Origin: Nitrospiraceae bacterium | GTDB lineage: Bacteria > Nitrospirota > Thermodesulfovibrionia > UBA6902 | Reading direction: 5' to 3' | Length of the DNA stretch: 36,537 bases | NCBI GenBank assembly: GCA_003599025.1 | Contig: QZIL01000108.1 | Coordinates: forward strand, 1 to 36,537 | Shown here: in pieces, positions 15,749 through 22,812 of the stretch | Position numbering within the stretch: the first letter of the stretch is position 1 | Layout: every line of letters begins with the position of its first letter | Translations under genes and position numbers: made by a program | Notes under the pieces: model-generated | Databases searched by the model: none | Told to the model about the DNA's origin: nothing | The model's input: only the letters and a program-made list of their open reading frames with translations

Positions 15749-16333
15749 ATGTCAAACAATATGGACTTTGAAAAACTGCTTGATGAATCGGTAAAGACAC
15801 ACGGACACCTCTGTCCCGGGCAGGTGCTGGGCGTGAGACTGAGCATGCTCGGATTAAAGCTGATCGGTATATCCGACCCGAAAGGCATCGACCGCAAGAA
15901 GCTGATCTCATACGTTGAAATCGACCGATGCGCGACTGATGCTATCCAGTCGGTCACGGGATGCAGCCTCGGAAAACGATCATTAAAGTTCCTTGATTAT
16001 GGAAAGATGGCGGCCACCTTTGTGAACACGGAAACAGGGAAAGCGGTCCGGATCATAGCAATGGAGGATTCAAAAGACAGAGCAAAGAATTACTTCCCTG
16101 ATATAGAAGACAAGTACAAATGCCAGCTTGAGGCATACAAAGTAATGCCGGATGAGGAGCTTTTTGAATGGAAAGAAGTTGAAGTCAGGGTCCCTGAGGC
16201 TGACATGCCTGGAAGGCCTCTCCGCCGGATCAGGTGCAGTAAATGCGAAGAATATGTCCAGGACAGCAGGGACGTAACATTAGACGGCAAGCTCTTGTGC
16301 AAGGCCTGTGCGCAAGGGGCGTATTATCGTTGA
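15749..16333 (+). CDS. FmdE-family protein with C-terminal zinc finger
   Basis: This 194-residue protein matches the FmdE family, named after a formylmethanofuran dehydrogenase-associated subunit. It has T-H-G-H-L-C22-P-G-Q-V-L-G-V-R, then E-I-D-R-C-A-T-D-A-I-Q-S-V-T-G-C-S-L-G-K-R, the conserved Cys-rich core thought to bind metal. A C-terminal treble-clef-like finger C-S-K-C-E...L-C-K-A-C completes it. Such proteins often lie next to molybdenum or tungsten enzymes in anaerobes that lack methanogenesis; their biochemical role is unsettled. It is divergent from the arr sensor genes. A part in Mo metabolism or ArrA maturation is possible but unproven. Confidence 0.85.
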   Translation: MSNNMDFEKLLDESVKTHGHLCPGQVLGVRLSMLGLKLIGISDPKGIDRKKLISYVEIDRCATDAIQSVTGCSLGKRSLKFLDYGKMAATFVNTETGKAVRIIAMEDSKDRAKNYFPDIEDKYKCQLEAYKVMPDEELFEWKEVEVRVPEADMPGRPLRRIRCSKCEEYVQDSRDVTLDGKLLCKACAQGAYYR

Positions 16334-16377
16334 TAATCTGTAAAAGCATAACCTGTTAATACTGCACATTTTATATA

Positions 16378-16437
16378 CGAGGAAGGCTTCAGGGGGCATG
16401 GGAGTCCATGCTCCATGTTAATTCACACACCTCCTCG
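16378..16437 (+). other. Possible structured RNA: closing helix with inner hairpin
   Basis: CGAGGA (16378-16383) pairs with TCCTCG (16432-16437). Within it, 16393-16401 pairs with 16406-16414 over nine pairs (one G-U) around a GAGT loop. The nested design looks like a small folded RNA just after the fmdE-like gene. I do not recognise a known class. Confidence 0.35.
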
Positions 16438-16571
16438 ATGTTAAATAATATCTGCCATCCATATTGCATAACGTGCCTATAAATATAATCTTTTATCAAT
16501 GCAAAGATAATTGCTGGCAAGGCAATTTGTTAAATAATCAACGTTTCTGAATGGCGACTTCTCTATAGCCA

Positions 16572-16589
16572 AGGTAAGATTTCTTACCT
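16572..16589. repeat. 8-bp inverted repeat, 2-base loop
   Basis: AGGTAAGA and TCTTACCT flank TT. It is a compact operator-like dyad within the gene-free region. Confidence 0.45.
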
Positions 16590-16718
16590 CTGATAAAAAT
16601 TAACTTCCTTGTCAGTTTTTATAAACACACAAGCGAGATGCAAAAAATTCTCTGAGTTAGAGAAAACAGGGAAAAGAGGGAACAATTCTCACACACACGT
16701 GAGATTCATAACATCCCT

Positions 16719-16738
16719 AAAGTTAACATGTTAACTTT
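16719..16738. repeat. Perfect 20-bp palindrome
   Basis: The core is GTTAACATGTTAAC, extended by AAA and TTT on either side. It has the form of a binding site for a dimeric regulator. A TCTCAC-N6-GTGAGA dyad lies just upstream (16687-16704). Confidence 0.55.
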
Positions 16739-17008
16739 TTCTCCTGTGTAACCCGGATGTTAAATGATATAGCCATACCACATTAATTAACTCAATATCT
16801 GTAAAGCATTCAACACCATGAATAATATAGTTAATTTAATCATAATGATAAATGTTATTTCGTTTGATAATTAAATAGTACATACTCATTTAACCTTGTT
16901 GGGCATTTTAAAGAAGGTATTGCTCTTTGGAGTCGGGTAACAAATGATATCTGTCTTCACTTCTACAATCTGAATTCTTACTGCTGAGAGCAAGACATCT
17001 GGCATGCC

Positions 17009-17043
17009 TCAATAACTCCTTACAAATGTTAAGGAGTTATTGA
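17009..17043. repeat. Perfect 14-bp inverted repeat, 7-base loop
   Basis: 17009-17022 and 17030-17043 (TAAGGAGTTATTGA) are exact reverse complements. No T run follows on either strand, so it is not a typical terminator. It lies about 155 bp upstream of the Fic gene. Confidence 0.6.
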
Positions 17044-17199
17044 AATACCCACTCTCATGAGTTGGTTTGCTATCATATCATTATAAGAAATTCTTGAACT
17101 AATACTGTTAATTATGATATTATTCCGCAAGCATGATAACTTATTGAAGTTAAATGCATTTATAATATTTAACGTTAATTAACATCAAGGGTAAAGCAC

Positions 17200-18348
17200 G
17201 TGACTCCATCCTTTAAGGACTACAAATTAAGAATAGTAAAACCTGATTTTGATTCGCCGTTGACCAGCTATATTATTGAACTGGAAAAGCTCAGAAGGAA
17301 ACGGGTCGACGATCCAGTACCTGATAAGATTTTCATGCAGCTCAAAGAATTCTTTCATGATCTGGAGAGCCTGCAATCCGCGAGGATAGAAGGCAATAAT
17401 ACCACTGTTTCTGAGTTGGTCGAGAAGAAAATTTCGGGAGAAGAAGACAGAAGCGACAAACAGCGGGAGCTGGACAATACAAAAAAGGCGCTTGATTTCA
17501 TTGAGGAGAATATCAAAGAAGGATCGCGGATCACGCAATCGTTCATTATGGAGCTTCATAAAATAGTCGTTGACGGCTTGTTAAGGGAAGGCAGTCAGAC
17601 ACCGGGCATGCTGAGAAATAAAGATGTCGTTATCTCCGGCTCAGAGCACACGCCTCCGTCATATCTGGTTATCAGGGACTACGTTGATGAGTTGATGGAG
17701 TTTATAAACCGCGAGGAGGAGAAGAAATATAATCTTCTCATCACAGCTATCGCCCATCATCGCTTTGCATGGATACATCCTTTTGATAACGGCAACGGCA
17801 GGGTTGTGCGCCTTATGACATATGCGATGCTGATCAAGCAAAACTTTCATCTGGACGGCAGGATATTAAATCCGACAGCTGTTTTCTGCATCAACAGAGA
17901 CAGATATTATGAAATGCTGGCAAAAGCCGATGAAGGAAGCGACACTGGCGTTTTAGCCTGGTGTGATTATGTACTGAAAGGCCTGCTTGATGAAATAAAC
18001 AAGATAGACAATTTATCAAACCGCACATTCCTGGTCAGGAAAATACTCCTGCCCTCCTTGGCTTTCAGCATGGAGCGAAAAAATATTACGAAAGAAGAAT
18101 ATGAAATCCTGAAGCTGGCAGTCACTAAACCGGAGATGGAAATAACAGCTTCTGACGTGAATAAAATAGTGCAGAGCAAACACGCCCCTCAGACATCCCG
18201 GAAGATCAAGAAGCTGTGCGAGAAAAAAATGCTGGAGCCTGTAGAAAAAAACGCTCGAAAATATATCGTTGTATTTACCAACAACTACTTGTTGAGAGGG
18301 TTGACTGAGTCTCTGCAACGCGAGAATTTCATAGGAATCACCGACTGA
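17200..18348 (+). CDS. Fic-domain protein (probable AMP transferase), class II self-inhibited
   Basis: This 382-residue protein has the catalytic Fic motif H193-P-F-D-N-G-N-G-R-V-V-R, which fits HxFx(D/E)GNGRxxR and predicts transfer of AMP from ATP to a protein hydroxyl. Before it lies an inhibitory helix motif S60-A-R-I-E64-G-N, the (S/T)xxxE(G/N) signature; in class II Fic proteins it blocks ATP binding from the same chain. An N-terminal Fic_N-like segment and a C-terminal winged-helix-like region (about 290-370) follow the usual large Fic layout. The start is GTG at 17200, with AAGGG upstream. No separate antitoxin gene is seen. Target and role are unknown. Confidence 0.88.
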   Translation: MTPSFKDYKLRIVKPDFDSPLTSYIIELEKLRRKRVDDPVPDKIFMQLKEFFHDLESLQSARIEGNNTTVSELVEKKISGEEDRSDKQRELDNTKKALDFIEENIKEGSRITQSFIMELHKIVVDGLLREGSQTPGMLRNKDVVISGSEHTPPSYLVIRDYVDELMEFINREEEKKYNLLITAIAHHRFAWIHPFDNGNGRVVRLMTYAMLIKQNFHLDGRILNPTAVFCINRDRYYEMLAKADEGSDTGVLAWCDYVLKGLLDEINKIDNLSNRTFLVRKILLPSLAFSMERKNITKEEYEILKLAVTKPEMEITASDVNKIVQSKHAPQTSRKIKKLCEKKMLEPVEKNARKYIVVFTNNYLLRGLTESLQRENFIGITD

Positions 18349-18466
18349 TTTATTTTGATTGGGCTTTTAGGGCGTTCGTAATAAATTAACTATTTCTTAT
18401 ACCACGGTATGTCCCTTGCCCACTTTCCCCTTCACCTTCTCACCCTACACACTTTTCCCTTTACAG

Positions 18467-18490
18467 CGTTATGACAAGTATGTTATAACG
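18467..18490 (+). promoter_or_regulatory. ModE-box operator upstream of the modE-like gene
   Basis: CGTTAT (18467-18472) and ATAACG (18485-18490) are separated by 12 bp, the same half-sites and spacing as I recall for the E. coli modA operator bound by ModE. The right half extends to TATAACGAT, also as in E. coli. It ends 5 bp before the ATG of the ModE-like gene, so self-repression in the presence of molybdate-linked signals is likely. Confidence 0.7.
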
Positions 18491-18495
18491 ATACT

Positions 18496-18840
18496 ATGGA
18501 AGTCAGGTCAAAGATATGGATTGAGGTAGATGGCAAGCCTGTATTCGGCAGCGGCAGAGAGGCACTCCTCAAGTCGATTGACAGGTTAGGGTCTATCAAT
18601 AAGGCCGCAAAGGATATCAGGGTTTCATACAGAAAGGCATTAAGCTACATCCAGTCAATGGAAGAACGGCTCGGGACAACCCTTGTGCAAAGACAGGCAG
18701 GAGGGGTTGACGGCGGCGGGGCAGTATTGACCGATGCAGCAAAAGACTTTTTGAAAAAATTCGAGCGCCTTGAAGAGGGCATAAATGAACTGCTTGACAG
18801 GAAGTTTGATGAAGTATTCAGAAAGGGCCGCAAAAATTAA
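18496..18840 (+). CDS. Single-domain ModE-type molybdenum regulator
   Basis: This 114-residue protein matches the N-terminal winged-helix DNA-binding domain of ModE: F-G-S-G-R-E-A-L-L-K-S-I-D, G-S-I-N-K-A-A-K-D-I-R-V-S-Y-R-K-A and G-G-x-G-G-G-A-V-L-T near residue 80. The C-terminal molybdate-binding Mop domains of full ModE (about 260 residues) are missing, so molybdate would have to be sensed another way or by a partner. A perfect ModE-box dyad sits just before the start. It heads a run with a TauE-type permease, a MoeA-like protein and MoaA. Confidence 0.85.
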   Translation: MEVRSKIWIEVDGKPVFGSGREALLKSIDRLGSINKAAKDIRVSYRKALSYIQSMEERLGTTLVQRQAGGVDGGGAVLTDAAKDFLKKFERLEEGINELLDRKFDEVFRKGRKN

Positions 18841-18887
18841 TTTAATTCCGGCTGAAAGCTGACTCCTTATAGAAGAGGACCCTTATT

Positions 18888-19646
18888 ATGGAAATGGACA
18901 TAATGCCGTACATTCTGTCAGCCCTTTTTTTTATTGTGGCCTTTATTTATTCCTCTGTAGGGCTTGGCGGCGGTTCTTCGTACACCGCACTGATGGCCAT
19001 ATGGGGAGTAAGCATACTTGCTATCCCCCTGGTCTCTCTGTCGCTTAATTTAATTGTTACTACTGCAGGAAGCTTTAACTTTATCAGGAACAGGCATGCG
19101 AGGATAAAACTGATATTACCCTTCCTCATAACTTCCATCCCCATGGCTTATATCGGTGGTTCTTTTAAGCTGCCGAAGGAGATTTTTTACTGGGTCCTCC
19201 TGACATCACTGGTCTTTGTAGCACTGCGCATATATTTCTGGAGGGACACAAGCATCAGGCTGGACCTCAATCAAAAAAGCAGGATAGTCATTTCTTTGAT
19301 CGCAGGCTCGGTATTGGGACTGGTCGCAGGGATAGCCGGCATAGGCGGAGGGATTTATCTTGTCCCTTTAATAATCATCCTGGGCCTGGGCACTGAAAAG
19401 GAGGCTGCCGCGTGCGGGGCCATCTTCATATGGCTCAATTCATTCTCAGGGCTGACATCACGTCTTCAATGCAATGCAGTCGATTTTACGGGATACGTTC
19501 CGCTGATGGCAGCAGTACTGGCCGGAGGGGCATCAGGTTCATTCATGGGGTCATCAAGATTTTCTCCGGCAACCATGGAAAAAATATTAGGGGTTGTAAT
19601 AATAGTGGCGATTGTTTTTCTTGCAAGGCAAGTATTGAAAATTTAA
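18888..19646 (+). CDS. TauE/SafE (TSUP) family membrane permease
   Basis: This 252-residue protein has seven to eight hydrophobic segments and the TSUP family repeats: S-S-V-G-L-G-G-G-S near residue 22 and its second copy A-G-I-A-G-I-G-G-G-I-Y near 146. TSUP members move sulfur-containing anions such as sulfite or sulfoacetate. This one lies 47 bp after the ModE-like gene and before Mo-cofactor genes, so an oxyanion linked to molybdenum metabolism is a fair guess for its substrate. Length is normal for the family. Confidence 0.85.
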   Translation: MEMDIMPYILSALFFIVAFIYSSVGLGGGSSYTALMAIWGVSILAIPLVSLSLNLIVTTAGSFNFIRNRHARIKLILPFLITSIPMAYIGGSFKLPKEIFYWVLLTSLVFVALRIYFWRDTSIRLDLNQKSRIVISLIAGSVLGLVAGIAGIGGGIYLVPLIIILGLGTEKEAAACGAIFIWLNSFSGLTSRLQCNAVDFTGYVPLMAAVLAGGASGSFMGSSRFSPATMEKILGVVIIVAIVFLARQVLKI

Positions 19647-19705
19647 ATACATGTCATATCGTTTCAGGACATTATTATTAAATCGGCAAGCAAATACTAT
19701 AAGCC

Positions 19706-19781
19706 GTCATTCCCGCCTGTCGGGAATCTAACGGCTTATCACACTGAATATAAAGAAAGATTCCGGACAAGCCGGAATGAC
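19706..19781. repeat. Dispersed GTCATTCC...GGAATGAC inverted-repeat element
   Basis: GTCATTCC at 19706 and GGAATGAC ending at 19781 bound two small internal stems (CCCGCCTGTCGGG and TTCCGGACAAGCCGGAA). It belongs to the same repeat group as 6664-6782 and the element near 28739, and separates the permease from the moeA-like gene. Confidence 0.7.
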
Positions 19782-19859
19782 AGAGTTCGGATGTTTACAT
19801 GCCGGGTCAATAAATGCAGGCAGTCTGTGTTATTCAATCTAATTTAAGGAGACGAAAGA

Positions 19860-21023
19860 ATGTGTGATATGAAAGAACCGGTCGTCAGCAGCCCGGGTAC
19901 AAGAACAGTGCCGGTCAGTGAGGCAGTCGGGATGGTCCTGCCTCACGACATAACAGAGATACGGCCGGGAGAGTTCAAGGGCAGGGCGTTCAGAAAGGGA
20001 CACATAGTCCGTGAAGAAGATATAGAGCATCTGAAACAGCTGGGCAAGGAACACCTCTTTATCCTCGAAATCAAAGAGGACGAGATGCATGAAAACGACG
20101 CGGCCACTGCTATTGCAACAGCCCTTTCAGAAGAGGGTATTACGATGGCCGGTGAACCAAACGAGGGGAAGATAAACCTTGTTGCAGATATCGACGGCCT
20201 TCTGAATGTTGACCGTGAAGCACTGCTCAGATTCAACATGCTCGGGGAAGTCATGTGCGCAACTATTCACAATAATTCTGTGGTCAAAAAAGGGCAGCTC
20301 GTGGCCGGAACACGGGCCATCCCTCTCGTGATAAAAAAGTCCATAATTGATGAAGCTGTCAAAATAGCTGAGAGCGTTCACGGGGTCCTTGGTGTAAAGG
20401 AAATCCGGAAGCCGAAAGCAGGGATTGTCATCACAGGCAATGAAGTGTTTCACGGCAGGATAAAGGACGCTTTTGAGCCTGTAATAAGGAAGAAAATAAA
20501 AGCCTTTGACGGAGAAATCATAGGCGTGCGCTTTGCCCCGGATGATGTAAAGATCATTGAAGACAGGATCAGAGAGCTGATCAATGCAGGGGCCGACTTG
20601 ATAATAACCTCCGGAGGGATGTCGGTTGACCCGGACGATGTCACGAGGTTTGCGATCAGGAACCTGGGGGTAGAAGAAATGCACTACGGATCACCGGTCC
20701 TGCCGGGGTCGATGTTTCTGGTAGCGTATGTTAGCGCGCAAGCTGAAAAGCAGGAAAGTGCGGAAGATCATAAACCAGAAAACGGGTGTTCTCAAGCCCA
20801 TATCACTTCCGGGCTTCCGAGCTTCCGAGCTTCCAGGCTTATCCCTATCCTCGGTATTCCTGCCTGCGGGATGTACGCGGACATCACTGTGTTTGATCTG
20901 GTCCTCCCGAGGATACTCGCAGGGGAGAAGATCGGGAGAAAGGAACTTGCTGAACTCGGGCACGGGGGGTTGTGCCTGAAATGTGAAACATGCAGGTATC
21001 CTGTATGTCCGTTCGGGAAATAA
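19860..21023 (+). CDS. MoeA-like molybdopterin-binding protein
   Basis: This 387-residue protein has the molybdopterin-binding (MoaB/Mog) fold: I-V-I-T-G-N-E-V near residue 200, then D-L-I-I-T-S-G-G-M-S-V-D-P-D-D-V-T and G-I-P-A-C-G-M-Y. The family inserts molybdenum into molybdopterin. It differs from standard MoeA in its N-terminus and ends with a cysteine-rich tail (C-L-K-C-E-T-C-R-Y-P-V-C). Between the V-L-P-G-S-M block and the I-P-I-L-G-I-P block sits an extra 30-35 residues (about 289-323) encoded by low-complexity DNA with an 8-bp tandem repeat; they look inserted. AAGGAG precedes the ATG by 8 bases. moaA follows directly. Confidence 0.8.
   Translation: MCDMKEPVVSSPGTRTVPVSEAVGMVLPHDITEIRPGEFKGRAFRKGHIVREEDIEHLKQLGKEHLFILEIKEDEMHENDAATAIATALSEEGITMAGEPNEGKINLVADIDGLLNVDREALLRFNMLGEVMCATIHNNSVVKKGQLVAGTRAIPLVIKKSIIDEAVKIAESVHGVLGVKEIRKPKAGIVITGNEVFHGRIKDAFEPVIRKKIKAFDGEIIGVRFAPDDVKIIEDRIRELINAGADLIITSGGMSVDPDDVTRFAIRNLGVEEMHYGSPVLPGSMFLVAYVSAQAEKQESAEDHKPENGCSQAHITSGLPSFRASRLIPILGIPACGMYADITVFDLVLPRILAGEKIGRKELAELGHGGLCLKCETCRYPVCPFGK
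20813..20836. repeat. 8-bp tandem repeat inside the moeA-like gene
   Basis: GCTTCCGA occurs twice (20813-20828), with a third copy GCTTCCAG to 20836. It encodes the L-P-S-F-R-A-S-R part of the apparent in-frame insertion. Confidence 0.75.
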
Positions 21024-21031
21024 AAAAGCAT

Positions 21032-21057
21032 TCAGCGGTCAGCCATCAGCTTTCAGC
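21032..21057. repeat. 7-bp periodic TCAGCNN repeat before moaA
   Basis: TCAGC occurs at 21032, 21039, 21046 and 21053, exactly every 7 bp. The array lies between moeA and the most likely moaA start, and in longer frames it would be read as H-S-A-V-S-H-Q-L-S-A-S. Confidence 0.75.
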
Positions 21058-21076
21058 CTCTGCTGTTTATTACGAA

Positions 21077-22075
21077 ATGAAAAAGAAAATTCAGCCTATA
21101 AAAGATTCATTCAACCGCCGCATCGATTATCTGCGGGTATCGATAACTGACAAATGCAACCTTAAGTGCGTTTACTGCATGCCCTCAAAGGGCCTCAAGT
21201 TCTTTAAGGAGTCCGAGGTCATGACTGATGAGGAAATAGTCAGGTTCGTACGGATCGCCCGCAAACACGGCTTGAGAAAGGTCCGGATCACAGGCGGAGA
21301 ACCCCTTGTCAGAAAAAACATCATCCAGCTGGTCTCATCTCTGAAGGAAACAGGCATCCGCGATTTAAGCCTGACTACCAACGGGATACTTCTGTCAGGC
21401 CTTGCAGGAGATCTTAAACAGGCCGGCCTTGACCGGGTAAATATCAGCCTTGACACAATGGATGCTGCCATCTACAGAGAGATAACAAAACAGGGGGACA
21501 TAGAACAGGTCTGGGAGTCCGTCAGGGAAGCTGAAAAGGTCAAACTCACTCCGGTAAAGATAAATGTAGTGCCTATCCGTGGACTCAACGACAGTGAGAT
21601 ATCATCCTTCGCTTCTCTTACGTTTAATAACAATTACCACATAAGATTCATCGAATTCATGCCTGCCAACTGCAGCGGGGTCTGGGCAAAAGACAAGTGC
21701 GTAACCTCAGACGAGATCCTGCAGCAGATATCAGGCCTCGGTAATCTCGAGCGCCTCACTTTTAAAGGAAGGGGGCCCTCAAGAAATTTCAGGTTCAAGG
21801 GTGCTGCAGGAGTTATTGGAATAATCAGCCCGTTAAGCGACCATTTCTGCGGTTACTGCAACCGTCTCAGGCTTACTGCTGACGGTAAGATCAGGCCCTG
21901 TCTTTTTTCCAAAAAAGAAATCGACATTAAGACGCCCATGAGGAATGGGGCCTCCGATGATGAGATGGAGAAGCTGTTTATCAAGGCTGTCAAGATCAAG
22001 CCTCAGCAGCATCTGCTTAATGAAGACCCTGCCTCCGGCGGACATCTGAAAACCATGTCCAAAATAGGAGGGTAG
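21077..22075 (+). CDS. moaA: GTP 3',8-cyclase MoaA (molybdenum cofactor biosynthesis)
   Basis: This radical-SAM enzyme carries out the first step of molybdopterin synthesis from GTP. The radical-SAM cluster motif is T-D-K-C-N-L-K-C-V-Y-C-M-P. It also has G-G-E-P-L-V-R, and the second, C-terminal cluster is formed by F-C-G-Y-C-N-R-L-R-L-T-x-D-G-K-I-R-P-C. The protein ends with the conserved G-G tail. I prefer the ATG at 21077 (MKKKIQPIKD, 332 residues), matching usual MoaA N-termini. The frame is open back to 20990, but that extension only translates the 7-bp repeat array and the end of moeA. No strong ribosome binding site precedes 21077, so 21005 remains possible. Confidence 0.93.
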   Translation: MKKKIQPIKDSFNRRIDYLRVSITDKCNLKCVYCMPSKGLKFFKESEVMTDEEIVRFVRIARKHGLRKVRITGGEPLVRKNIIQLVSSLKETGIRDLSLTTNGILLSGLAGDLKQAGLDRVNISLDTMDAAIYREITKQGDIEQVWESVREAEKVKLTPVKINVVPIRGLNDSEISSFASLTFNNNYHIRFIEFMPANCSGVWAKDKCVTSDEILQQISGLGNLERLTFKGRGPSRNFRFKGAAGVIGIISPLSDHFCGYCNRLRLTADGKIRPCLFSKKEIDIKTPMRNGASDDEMEKLFIKAVKIKPQQHLLNEDPASGGHLKTMSKIGG

Positions 22076-22140
22076 AATAATATAGTCCGATATTATTCAC
22101 TCTGTTTACAAACAAAACAAATTTCTGTAAACTTATCTGC

Positions 22141-22785
22141 ATGCGATTGAAATCAGTCTTTAATTATATCCTGTATATTGCCCTTTTCATATGTCTTTCG
22201 GGATTCAATGGTTATGCTCAGAAGCCCACGGCTAAGACCTTCTTTGACATCGGGGTCGAGAATGCTAACAATGCGGAATACTCAGAAGCCGTCGACGCCT
22301 TTAAACAAGCCATCAAGTTAAAGCCGGACTATGCAGAAGCGTACTTCAACCTGGGGCATTCTTATTACAGCCTGCACAGATACACCGAGTCACTTGACGC
22401 ATATAGAAACGCTGTTAAAATCAGACCCGGTTTTGAGCAGGCGCTTATTTCCCTGGGAGTTGTCTCTTCAATGCTCGGCAATGAGAAGGAAGCTGTTAAT
22501 GCCATGGTATCTGCAGTCAATGTAAATCCGCAGAATGCCGAATCTCACTACACTCTCGGTAATTTGTACAGCGATCTCAGAAGATATCAGGATGCGGTCG
22601 AATCATACAAGCAGGCACTGAAAATAAAACCAAAATTTGCTGAGGCACACTTTCATCTCGGTATCGCTTATATAAAGCTGGGCGGTCCAATGCTGCCTGC
22701 AGCAAAGAAGGAACTTGAGGCACTGAGGCCCTTAAGCAAGGACCTGGCAGACGAACTCGACAGTCTGATTAAAAGCGCGAAATAG
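22141..22785 (+). CDS. Exported TPR-repeat protein
   Basis: This 214-residue protein starts with a signal peptide (hydrophobic core about 8-22, N-G-Y-A-Q cleavage region). It then has four tetratricopeptide repeats from about residue 33, with A-E-Y-S-E-A-V-D-A-F-K-Q-A-I-K-L-K-P-D as the clearest. TPR arrays hold protein partners, so it probably acts as a periplasmic scaffold. No enzyme domain is seen. It is 65 bp after moaA and convergent with comEC, so it may be the last gene of that run or stand alone. Confidence 0.8.
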   Translation: MRLKSVFNYILYIALFICLSGFNGYAQKPTAKTFFDIGVENANNAEYSEAVDAFKQAIKLKPDYAEAYFNLGHSYYSLHRYTESLDAYRNAVKIRPGFEQALISLGVVSSMLGNEKEAVNAMVSAVNVNPQNAESHYTLGNLYSDLRRYQDAVESYKQALKIKPKFAEAHFHLGIAYIKLGGPMLPAAKKELEALRPLSKDLADELDSLIKSAK

Positions 22786-22812
22786 GCATATTCCCCAGGC
22801 AGAACAACCCCC

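Larger units (their letters stand above)
16334..17199. other. AT-rich, gene-free region full of palindromes
   Basis: No convincing reading frame is found in these 866 bp. The region is clearly more AT-rich than its neighbours and contains several perfect or near-perfect dyads, listed separately. It may hold small RNAs, operators or decayed mobile DNA upstream of the Fic gene. Confidence 0.6.

Noticed and set aside
16334-17199. CRISPR array or tRNA in the palindrome-rich gap
   Set aside because: The dyads differ from one another and have no regular spacing, and no cloverleaf with a CCA-type acceptor was seen.
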